DNA from: Drouetiella sp036703255
Lineage (GTDB): Bacteria; Cyanobacteriota; Cyanobacteriia; Elainellales; Elainellaceae
Reading direction: 5' to 3'
DNA length: 64,000 nucleotides
NCBI GenBank assembly: GCA_036703255.1
Contig: DATNPL010000153.1
Coordinates: 1-64,000, forward strand
Part shown: positions 57,056 through 64,000 of the stretch, piece by piece
Position numbering within the stretch: position 1 is the stretch's first letter
Layout of the letters: each line of letters begins with the position of its first letter
Made by a program: the position numbers and the translations under genes
The notes under the pieces: model-generated
What the model was told of the DNA's origin: nothing
The model's input: the letters and a program-made list of their open reading frames with translations, nothing else
Database searches by the model: none

Positions 57056-58939
57056 CTATGCCGGATATATCCGCAGCCGCCGATTTGGCTCCTCGCCAAA
57101 GCTAGAGGATTTGAGCCGATAATGCTCTACTAGCTCATGTTGCATCTTGCGCACCTTGGCCGATCGCGGCAAAAGCTCTACAGGTTGTCCTTTGGGCAGT
57201 ACAATCTGCTCTACAGCTAGGCGGGCTTCTTCCAATGCCTCAATTTCATCTTCATCAGCGCTGTTATAAAACAGGCTCAGGCTGGCCGATTCATCATCCT
57301 CTGTCTCTTGAATATGCAACATTCGCTGCAAGGCACGAATGATTTGTGGCAAGCTGTTCGACTTGACGACATGAACCGGAAGCTGTCGGTTTTTGGCTAA
57401 CAGCCGCAGCTTAGAGTGATTTTTGATGTGCGATCGCAGAGCCAGTACGGCATCGGCACTGTCGATATCTTTGGTCAAGACGATTGGTAGATTGAGTGTC
57501 CGAATCACTTCTTCAAGCTGGTGCCGACTGATGGCGTAAGGATAGACATGCAGCGGCAGATCTTCCCCATTCGGCCCTGGCGTCGGCACTGCCCCCATCG
57601 GCTCCATCTGGGCGAAAGAGTTGCTGAGGGAGTCATTTAGGAGCTGATCGAACTGCTGTCGCTCTGAAAGCGGCTCTAAGGGAGCAACATTACTCAAATC
57701 AGCCCAGGCCAGGTCGCGCGTGTCGCTGCGCCCCATGTCGCTGCGTCCTACATCACCCCGCTTGTAAGAAGACATAGGGGTGACTTGTCCAGACGATCGC
57801 CATCCTCCTCTGGCAGTTTGCGTATAGCCACTCAGCGGTGAAGCTCCAAAGGGTTTGGTCGCGGCAGCCGGGGCGGCTGGAGTCTCCTGAGTGGTAACAA
57901 CTGCACCGTTTTCATCAACGGTGCGCACTTGCAGCACGGGTTGCCGTCCCCGCAGCAAGATGTCTACAGTTTCTGCCACCTGTTCATGCACAACCCAACG
58001 CTGCCGTTCTAGCATTTCAACAGCAATATCGAAGGTGGGTGGAGCCTTTCTCTCCAGCACACTCTTTTGGCTACCCCGACGACGCGCTTCCTCGTCACCC
58101 AACGTCACAGACTGGATACCACCTACTAAATCAGAAAGTGTTGGATTTTTAATCAGGTTTTCGATGCGGTTGCCGTGAGCTGTACCGACGAGCTGCACGC
58201 CTCTTTCGGCGATCGTTCTGGCCGCCAAAGCCTCTAGCTCTGTACCAATTTCGTCAATCACAATCACTTCAGGCATGTGGTTTTCCACAGCCTCAATCAT
58301 CACCTGATGCTGAAGCTCGGGACGGGCAACCTGCATCCGTCTAGCCCGACCGATCGCCGGATGAGGAATGTCCCCATCTCCCGCAATTTCGTTAGAGGAG
58401 TCAATGATCACTACCCGCTTATTCAGGTCATCTGCCAGGACGCGGGCAATTTCTCTGAGCGCAGTGGTTTTCCCTACCCCCGGACGCCCCAGCATGAGAA
58501 TGGATTTCCCTGTCTCTACCAAGTCACGAATCATGCCGATCGTGCCAAAAATGGCGCGACCCACGCGGCAGGTCAAGCCAATCACATCTCCCGTGCGGTT
58601 GCGAATGGCGCTGATGCGGTGCAGAGTACGTTCAATTCCGGCCCGGTTGTCACCGCTAAACATGCCGACCCGCTCAATGCAGTAATCTAAATCGGCACGG
58701 GAAATTGGGTTTTCAGAGAGGTACTCGGCTGTGCCTGGAAAGCGGGCTTCAGGCCGACGACCGAGATCGAGAACAACTTCAACGAGGCGATCGCGCTCAG
58801 GATGCTGTTGCAGAGTTTCACGAATCTCTTGGGGCAGCATTTCGAGGAGCTGGCTGAGATCGTCAGTAATTTGATTCGTGATTTGAAACGTAGATTCAAC
58901 CTTAGCGGACAAATTATCAGAGTGGCTACTAAGTGTCAT
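57056..58939 (-). CDS. ycf45: Ycf45-like AAA ATPase with R3H domain
   Basis: A 627-aa protein matching Ycf45/R3H-AAA proteins of cyanobacteria and algal plastids. Residues about 120-330 form an AAA/SpoIIIAA-like ATPase, with Walker A MLGRPGVGKTT, Walker B EVIVIDEIGTELEA and the following AARTIAERGVQLVGTAHGNR. A Gly/Ser-rich linker (about 350-450) leads to a C-terminal R3H single-strand nucleic-acid-binding motif in RKMQHELVEHY. It is likely to act on RNA or DNA; the exact role is unknown. It follows ldpA on the minus strand, with a gap of 139 bases. Confidence 0.92.
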   Translation of the reverse strand: MTLSSHSDNLSAKVESTFQITNQITDDLSQLLEMLPQEIRETLQQHPERDRLVEVVLDLGRRPEARFPGTAEYLSENPISRADLDYCIERVGMFSGDNRAGIERTLHRISAIRNRTGDVIGLTCRVGRAIFGTIGMIRDLVETGKSILMLGRPGVGKTTALREIARVLADDLNKRVVIIDSSNEIAGDGDIPHPAIGRARRMQVARPELQHQVMIEAVENHMPEVIVIDEIGTELEALAARTIAERGVQLVGTAHGNRIENLIKNPTLSDLVGGIQSVTLGDEEARRRGSQKSVLERKAPPTFDIAVEMLERQRWVVHEQVAETVDILLRGRQPVLQVRTVDENGAVVTTQETPAAPAAATKPFGASPLSGYTQTARGGWRSSGQVTPMSSYKRGDVGRSDMGRSDTRDLAWADLSNVAPLEPLSERQQFDQLLNDSLSNSFAQMEPMGAVPTPGPNGEDLPLHVYPYAISRHQLEEVIRTLNLPIVLTKDIDSADAVLALRSHIKNHSKLRLLAKNRQLPVHVVKSNSLPQIIRALQRMLHIQETEDDESASLSLFYNSADEDEIEALEEARLAVEQIVLPKGQPVELLPRSAKVRKMQHELVEHYRLKSSSFGEEPNRRLRIYPA

Positions 58940-59078
58940 GGAGGATCAAAAATGGCTGGGTGCGAGAAGCGAATCGATAAGGCAATGAGCAGCTTTAAGA
59001 CGGCATTCTAAGAAACGGCTCAATCCTGGAGCGAATTTCAGGACTGGGGCTTCAGGGCTAAGTCTTGAAAGCAGGCGC

Positions 59079-60230
59079 TCATTTTGGGATCGTTTGTCTA
59101 AGTTGCATGGGTGTTTTGAGGGGAGAAATCAGCGAATGAGCCAAAGCCACGGCCTGCCACAGCAGCTCTGGAGTATCTTCCAGAGCTGGAGAAAGCTGCG
59201 CTTCTAACTGGCTGAGAACGGGTGCCAGCAGCACGCGGGCATAGCTGCCAAACGCCACACCTGAGATGCCATCAAGCGAATCTGTACTCTGCCCTTTGAG
59301 CAGGCCGATCGCCTCTAGCTTGGATACCGTGTGGCTGTTGGTGCCACCTGCAAGCTGTACGTAACCCGGCAAGCCAGCTGCTAAAACCTTTTGCCCAAGT
59401 TTTACGGCTGCCCGAGTCGCACCATCGCCAATGTCACCACTCATGGGTCTACCATCGGTTTGCCAGATCAAAGAATGAGAAAGGGGCGCGATCGCGTGAT
59501 TTGACATTAAGTCACGCGATATCAAGTCGTAGAGTGCCCAAAGATACTCAATTAGCCCTTCTCCATCGGGACAGCTAACCGCAATCAGCTTAAGCCGTGA
59601 CACAGCAGGTGCGATCGTCGATTCCCACAGGCGCTTAAAGTCGCTGAATCGCCCTACCTGAGTGTGAATCTCTACGGCATCAACGCCTGTTAGTAACAGA
59701 GAGGCGATCGCTTCTGACGTAGAGGCATGAGCATAAGTCGAAATCTTTTGCTCAGGGCAAATCGGCAAACAGCGGCCGCACCCGTAGCAGTGGCTTTCAA
59801 CAACCCCTGAAAAGCTGCCTGGACTATTTTCTGATAGGTCAGTAGGCTGCTCAAAAACGATCGCTCGCGCTGGACAAATCGTTTCGCAAGGACGAGGGCA
59901 AGCGTCTGGGCAGGTTGTCGGATCAAAGACCGCCTTACGAAAATGCGGGTCTTCTCCATCGTTGAGGCTAATCATTAGCCAGGGCAAGCTCTCACTGCCA
60001 TATCCCCGTAGCTGTGCTTCGCGGGCAAAACTCTTTGCCACTCTGAGTCCATCTTGAGCGGCCGCTGCTACAGCTGGGTCAGCCGCAATGTCAACACAGT
60101 CTGCGCCTGCCAAAGCATACGCCAAAGTAAGACTTCTAACGGCAGGGAGGTGTTGAAAACTGGCTCCGCAGATCAGCTTGAACCAATTGCCCTCCCTTAA
60201 CGATCGTAAGGGGTAGTACAAATCAATCAC
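59079..60230 (-). CDS. ldpA: LdpA, redox-active circadian period modulator
   Basis: A 383-aa iron-sulfur protein. Two ferredoxin-like clusters are predicted from CPDACPRPCETICPAR and CYGCGRCLPICP. In Synechococcus LdpA carries such clusters, affects light-dependent period length and interacts with clock proteins, sensing cell redox state. The N terminus begins MIDLYYPLRSLREGNWFKL. It is downstream of ndhN on the same strand, 274 bases apart, a neighbourhood I recall from other cyanobacteria. Confidence 0.92.
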   Translation of the reverse strand: MIDLYYPLRSLREGNWFKLICGASFQHLPAVRSLTLAYALAGADCVDIAADPAVAAAAQDGLRVAKSFAREAQLRGYGSESLPWLMISLNDGEDPHFRKAVFDPTTCPDACPRPCETICPARAIVFEQPTDLSENSPGSFSGVVESHCYGCGRCLPICPEQKISTYAHASTSEAIASLLLTGVDAVEIHTQVGRFSDFKRLWESTIAPAVSRLKLIAVSCPDGEGLIEYLWALYDLISRDLMSNHAIAPLSHSLIWQTDGRPMSGDIGDGATRAAVKLGQKVLAAGLPGYVQLAGGTNSHTVSKLEAIGLLKGQSTDSLDGISGVAFGSYARVLLAPVLSQLEAQLSPALEDTPELLWQAVALAHSLISPLKTPMQLRQTIPK

Positions 60231-60504
60231 CCTTACATACTAAAGGGTTATGTCTGAATTGACGAGAAAACTCGCATACATTGCAGTCTACCGTAGAGCC
60301 AAAGAACTTGCATGTATTGCAAATCGCCCCTCTAAGTTGATCCCTGTAGAATTTCCCTCAATCCCCACAGGGTTTCTCTCATCTCAGGCTGAGATCCTCA
60401 TCGGGCTTGTTTCCAGGGATCGATCGCTTCCCATTAGCTCTCAGGGGCTTGGAGTTTGAGCTTGCCCTAGACCTGCATAACAGTTACCAAAACCTAAGCT
60501 TGCC

Positions 60505-60981
60505 TCAAGCCGCCGCCAAAAACTTCTGTAGAGGCTTCCAGCTAAAGCTCCGTCCTCCCCCCATTTCCACAACAACCTTGATCCGAGATTCAAGGGTCGG
60601 TAGGGCAATTAAGTACTCAAGCTCTTGCTGAGACAGCACGTTGCCCTCCAGCATCCAAATCACAAGCCCCTTAGACTTGGCGGGCAGATGCTCTAGCTGG
60701 TAGCCCGCTACGGGCATGACATAGTAGCGATAGCCTGCTGCCCCCTCTCGCTCAAGGGTCTTCTTTCCCAAATGGGGAGGACGCATGCCGTGAATATTCA
60801 TCAGGTAGGAAGACAAATCTCCCAAGCCTCGGGCTGTGATGTGCAGCATTTCGTAGCCTGATGCCCTGAGTCGTCGCTGATAGCGTCCCTCATGCCCACC
60901 TTCTAGAGGCACGTAAAGCCCAACTGCGCCAGAGGCTTCTACGTCTTGAATGAATTTCTTTCCGGTGGTGATCAATGCCAT
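60505..60981 (-). CDS. ndhN: NAD(P)H-quinone oxidoreductase subunit N
   Basis: A 158-aa protein matching NdhN, a peripheral arm subunit of cyanobacterial and plastid NDH-1 with no counterpart in bacterial complex I. It binds close to the membrane arm and helps cyclic electron flow. Supporting segments are YVPLEGGHEGRYQRRLRASG and GYRYYVMPVAGYQLEHLP. ATG giving MALITTGKKF is chosen because it matches the family, over one 30 bases upstream. It precedes ldpA. Confidence 0.94.
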   Translation of the reverse strand: MALITTGKKFIQDVEASGAVGLYVPLEGGHEGRYQRRLRASGYEMLHITARGLGDLSSYLMNIHGMRPPHLGKKTLEREGAAGYRYYVMPVAGYQLEHLPAKSKGLVIWMLEGNVLSQQELEYLIALPTLESRIKVVVEMGGGRSFSWKPLQKFLAAA

Positions 60982-61580
60982 AACGGGTTTGTCCTCAAAA
61001 TTCAACTTCAAGAGTCAGCTTGTGATAACCCATAACCCCATAGATTCATGAAGGTGCATGAATTACAGAACACGCCATCAAGACTTGATTATAGGGAAGG
61101 TGCGATCGGCAATCAAGCTAGAGGACTCAATAATTTCTTATGGGTTGCTGTCCAATAAATTTCTCAAAATTCTGAATGCTGAGTATTTGAGCTGGGTATA
61201 GATTTCCGATCGGCAAAATTTTTTGCTGATTACAGTGAACAAATTTCAGAGTTGCTCTGGACAATTCCTAAATTATTGCTCTATGATAGGTAGCTGTTGC
61301 CAAAACATAGATTGAGGCGGTATCGCCTCGGGGGATACTGGAAAGGAACCCGCGTGTGTTGTTCCATCCAAGTCCCGGCACACTTGCACAGAGACAGTCG
61401 AACTAGCCTTCGATTTCTCTAAGCTGACTTGAAGCGTGTGGAAGTATTGTGTTGTCCTCTACTGTGTAAAAGCAGGTTGAGGCGGTGCATTTTGTCGAAT
61501 AAAGCAGAGTGGCAAAGACTGGTGAGCTAATTCTCTCTAGTCTCGCTTCTATGCGATGTGTAAAGCAAGGGAGACTTACT
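60982..61580 (+). promoter_or_regulatory. rplC: Long upstream region of the ribosomal-protein operon
   Basis: About 600 bases without a convincing gene. A promoter is suggested by TGGACA (61258) and TATGAT (61282) 18 bases apart, which would give a leader of about 290 bases. A hairpin GAGGCG/CGCCTC at 61314-61329 lies just after the predicted start, and TTGAGGCGGT recurs near 61479. Such leaders can bind a ribosomal protein for feedback control; that is inference. The left end must also hold the ndhN promoter. Confidence 0.55.
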
Positions 61581-62222
61581 GTGTCTGTTGGTATTCTTGG
61601 CACAAAACTTGGGATGACTCAAGTGTTTGACGAAACGGGGATTTCTATTCCCGTCACCGTTGTGCAGGCAGGTCCCTGCACCGTTACACAGATTAAGACT
61701 CCGGAAACGGATGGCTATTCTGCAATTCAGGTCGGCTACGGCGAAGTCAAAGAGAAGGCGTTAACCAAGCCTGAGCTGGGTCACTTCCAAAAGTCAGGTG
61801 CTGCACCATTGCGGCATTTGCACGAGTACCGACTAGAAGGGACGGATGGTTACGAGCTAGGTCAGCAAATCAAGGCAGATACCTTTGAAGCGGGTCAAAT
61901 CATAGATGTAATTGGTACCAGCATTGGTAAAGGTTTTGCGGGCTACCAAAAGCGGCATAACTTCAAGCGCGGCCCTATGGCTCACGGCTCGAAAAATCAC
62001 CGTGCTCCTGGATCGACAGGTGCAGGGACGACTCCTGGACGGGTTTATCCGGGTAAGCGGATGGCGGGACGTCTAGGCAATAGCCGTGTGACGATTCGGA
62101 AGCTGACGGTGGTAAGAGTTGATGTCGAGCGCAATCTTCTGCTGATCAAAGGTGCTGTACCAGGTAAGCCGGGCGCACTGATTAATATTGTTCCTGCCAA
62201 GATAGTGGGTCAAGCGCAGTAA
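61581..62222 (+). CDS. rplC: 50S ribosomal protein L3
   Basis: A 213-aa L3 protein that binds near the 3' end of 23S rRNA and helps start large-subunit assembly. It shows MSVGILGTKLGMTQVFDE (GTG start), the segment FKRGPMAHGSKNHRAPGS and the conserved MAGRLGNSRVT. The GTG start has GGGAG upstream. It opens the operon rplC-rplD-rplW-rplB, with no rpsJ as in other cyanobacteria. Confidence 0.97.
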   Translation: MSVGILGTKLGMTQVFDETGISIPVTVVQAGPCTVTQIKTPETDGYSAIQVGYGEVKEKALTKPELGHFQKSGAAPLRHLHEYRLEGTDGYELGQQIKADTFEAGQIIDVIGTSIGKGFAGYQKRHNFKRGPMAHGSKNHRAPGSTGAGTTPGRVYPGKRMAGRLGNSRVTIRKLTVVRVDVERNLLLIKGAVPGKPGALINIVPAKIVGQAQ

Positions 62223-62299
62223 CGAAACTAACGCGATCGTAAATCTCAAGCTGTAGCATTGGGTTCCGAATAGTGCCCGCTGGTGGAAAAGGAAAAGAT

Positions 62300-62935
62300 A
62301 TGGTGGATTGTGTAATTAAGGATTGGCAAGGGGAAGAGGCAGGACAAGCTTCTCTCGACCTCAGAGTTGCCAAAGAGGGAACTGCGGCTCATGTCGTTCA
62401 TCGGGCGCTCGTTCGTCAAATGAACAACGCACGTCAAGGTACGGCCTGCACCAAAACGCGCTCTGAAGTGCGTGGCGGTGGACGTAAGCCTTGGCGGCAG
62501 AAGGGAACAGGTCGCGCTCGCGCAGGTTCTAATCGCTCTCCGCTTTGGCGGGGGGGTGGCGTTATCTTTGGGCCAAAACCCAGAGACTACTCCGTCAAGA
62601 TGAATCGTAAAGAGCGGCGGCTGGCGCTAAGAACTGCTCTGCAAAGCCGTGTGGAAGACATGGTTATTGTTCAGGATTTTGCCGAAAACCTGCCTCGTCC
62701 TAAGACGAAAGAGCTAGTACAGGCTATGACTCGATGGGGTATTGAAGTGGAATCTAAGATTCTGCTGATTGTTTCCCAAAGAAATGACAACGTTTATTTG
62801 TCTGCGCGCAACGTTGGCAATCTGAGACTTATCGCTGCCAACAACCTCAACATCTTTGACATCCTGGCTGCTGATCGGATTGTGGCAACGCAGTCGGCAA
62901 TCGAAACTATCCAGGAGGTCTACGGCGATGACTAG
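62300..62935 (+). CDS. rplD: 50S ribosomal protein L4
   Basis: A 211-aa L4 protein. The long loop that lines the peptide exit tunnel contains GGGRKPWRQKGTGRARAGSN, a signature of the family. ATG giving MVDCVIKDWQGEE is chosen; the preceding in-frame residues are not part of L4. In other bacteria L4 represses its own operon. Its final eight bases overlap the start of rplW. Confidence 0.97.
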   Translation: MVDCVIKDWQGEEAGQASLDLRVAKEGTAAHVVHRALVRQMNNARQGTACTKTRSEVRGGGRKPWRQKGTGRARAGSNRSPLWRGGGVIFGPKPRDYSVKMNRKERRLALRTALQSRVEDMVIVQDFAENLPRPKTKELVQAMTRWGIEVESKILLIVSQRNDNVYLSARNVGNLRLIAANNLNIFDILAADRIVATQSAIETIQEVYGDD

Positions 62936-63230
62936 AGTTGATTCGCGATCGCTTCCAGATTTAATCCGTCGTCCGCTAATTACAGAGAAAGCGACTCGGT
63001 TGCTGGAAGAGAATAAGTATTCTTTTGAAGTGGCGACCAAAGCCACTAAACCTCAGATTAAGGCAGCGATCGAAGAGTTGTTTGACGTCAAGGTCGTTAG
63101 CGTCAATACCTATAATCCGCCTGCAAAGGAACGTCGCGTCGGCCGTTTTGCGGGACATCGCGCCCAATATAAGCGAGCTGTTGTGACCCTTGCATCAGGG
63201 GATTCTATTAGCCTGTTCCCCGAAGTTTAG
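62928..63230 (+). CDS. rplW: 50S ribosomal protein L23
   Basis: A 100-aa L23 protein, which lies at the exit of the peptide tunnel and docks trigger factor and SRP. Key segments are LIRRPLITEKATRLLEENKY and VSVNTYNPPAKERRVGRF. The ATG overlaps the rplD stop, with GGAGG upstream, a coupled arrangement. Confidence 0.97.
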   Translation: MTRVDSRSLPDLIRRPLITEKATRLLEENKYSFEVATKATKPQIKAAIEELFDVKVVSVNTYNPPAKERRVGRFAGHRAQYKRAVVTLASGDSISLFPEV

Positions 63231-63251
63231 AGTCTCTTAAGAGGTTGATTC

Positions 63252-64000
63252 ATGGGCATTCGATATTACCGACCCTACACGCCTGGCACCCGCGAACGTG
63301 CTGTTTCCGATTTTTCGGAGATCACCCGGACAATTCCGGAAAAGTCTCTAACGCAATCGGTTCACCGTCCTAAAGGGCGCAACAACCGAGGCGTAATTAC
63401 CTGCCGTCATCGGGGTGGTGGGCACAAACGTCTCTACCGTATCGTTGATTTTCATCGCAACAAGCACAACATTCCTGCCAAGGTTTTTTCGGTTGAGTAC
63501 GATCCCAACCGCAATGCTCGTATTGCTTTACTGCACTACCAAGATGGCGAAAAGCGTTATATTCTTCATCCTGCTAACCTCAAGGTTGGTTCAACGGTAA
63601 TCTCTGGGCCGAATGCTCCGTTTGAAGTGGGTAATGCTCTGCCGTTAGGCAACATGCCTTTGGGTACTGCGGTTCACAACGTTGAGCTGGTGCCAGGTAA
63701 AGGGGGACAAATTGTTCGAGCCGCTGGAACCTCTGCGCAAGTCGTTGCTAAGGAAGGGGACTATGTGACGCTCCGGTTGCCTTCGACTGAAGTGCGCTTG
63801 ATCCGCCGCGATTGCTACGCCACCATTGGTCAAGTGGGCAATGGCGATGTACGCAACACTAGCCTAGGTAAGGCTGGACGCAAGCGTTGGAAGGGTCGTC
63901 GTCCTGAGGTTCGTGGCAGCGTCATGAACCCGGTAGATCACCCACATGGTGGTGGCGAAGGTCGGGCACCTATTGGTCGTTCGGGGCCAGTTACGCCTTG
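63252..64000 (+). CDS. rplB: 50S ribosomal protein L2 (cut by the window end)
   Basis: The first 249 codons of L2, starting MGIRYYRPYTPGTRERAV, which binds 23S rRNA and is needed for subunit joining and peptidyl transfer. The conserved GRNNRGVITCRHRGGGHKR, and the C-terminal NPVDHPHGGGEGRAPIGRSG, containing the essential His, are visible. The gene runs past the last base; about 35-40 residues are missing. Confidence 0.97.
   Translation, partial: MGIRYYRPYTPGTRERAVSDFSEITRTIPEKSLTQSVHRPKGRNNRGVITCRHRGGGHKRLYRIVDFHRNKHNIPAKVFSVEYDPNRNARIALLHYQDGEKRYILHPANLKVGSTVISGPNAPFEVGNALPLGNMPLGTAVHNVELVPGKGGQIVRAAGTSAQVVAKEGDYVTLRLPSTEVRLIRRDCYATIGQVGNGDVRNTSLGKAGRKRWKGRRPEVRGSVMNPVDHPHGGGEGRAPIGRSGPVTP

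Noticed and set aside
60207..60220. Second GTA-N8-TAC match (possible NtcA site)
   Set aside because: It falls inside the first codons of ldpA (the Tyr-Tyr region), and no suitably spaced TAN3T promoter element was identified; likely chance.
730..64000. tRNA, rRNA or insertion sequences in the gaps
   Set aside because: No cloverleaf, rRNA segment or transposase-like reading frame was recognised in the intergenic regions by eye; a covariance-model scan would be the decisive check.

Overview
This is a 64 kb chromosomal stretch from a cyanobacterium. Several lines of evidence agree: the octamer GCGATCGC recurs throughout (the HIP1 repeat typical of cyanobacteria); plant- and cyanobacterium-specific genes are present (vipp1/IM30, ndhD, ndhN, a CRR6-type NdhI maturation factor, ycf45, ldpA, DUF2499/Ycf49-like, DUF3593, DUF3611); and the ribosomal cluster begins rplC-rplD-rplW-rplB without rpsJ, as in cyanobacteria. 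Moderate base composition, DevBCA and an expanded set of WD40 kinase, Uma2 and caspase-like genes suggest a Leptolyngbya/Oscillatoriales-type genome, but that placement is inference. No rRNA, tRNA, CRISPR array, transposase or phage gene was seen.

Layout. 1-6.3 kb: a large imperfect palindrome, a molybdopterin oxidoreductase, rpmF (57 aa), a caspase-fold protein lacking its catalytic dyad, vipp1, a HAD protein and a HcyBio/DUF39 protein. 6.4-10.6 kb: acpP-fabF-tkt. 10.7-25.5 kb: mixed housekeeping and conserved cyanobacterial genes (csaB, DUF2499-DUF3593, a kinase-WD40 protein, rplI, crr6, ndhD, recQ, DUF3611, an RluA-type pseudouridine synthase). 25.5-32.4 kb: a cyanate/nitrate-type ABC transporter and cyanase operon on the minus strand, next to a divergent two-component pair. 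32.4-41 kb: accessory-looking region (Uma2 and DUF4268 nuclease-fold genes, two SDRs, two alpha/beta hydrolases, GNAT, AraC regulator, Cys-rich ORF) with palindromic elements. 41-49 kb: mutL, padR, then devB-devC-(small LuxR-type gene)-devA and an AMIN-domain protein. 49-57 kb: GST, a LivF-type ATPase, ferredoxin, a PhnD-like protein, ExbB/ExbD, a TetR-nitroreductase operon, glyA. 57-61 kb: ycf45, ldpA, ndhN. 61-64 kb: start of the large ribosomal-protein operon, with rplB cut by the window end.

The most interesting unit is the cyanate locus. The intergenic region between the divergent sensor kinase and AraC-output response regulator contains a textbook NtcA promoter: GTA-N8-TAC, 22 nt, then TAN3T, facing the kinase. 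The cyn operon just downstream of the regulator gene has no such site, but carries three head-to-tail 16-bp repeats upstream of its first gene. This suggests a cascade in which NtcA induces a dedicated two-component system that controls cyanate (or nitrate-type) uptake and cyanase. The first cyn gene is also odd: its Tat/lipoprotein signal begins about 155 residues into the protein.

Other notable signals: twin 18-bp TetR-type operators two helical turns apart; two TATGCATA boxes 10 bp apart upstream of padR beside the dev operon; three consecutive hairpins between devB and devC; a LuxR-type DNA-binding domain without a receiver placed inside the dev operon; a 52-bp perfect palindrome with a relative 7.3 kb away; and a 44-aa membrane peptide gene with a perfect Shine-Dalgarno sequence.
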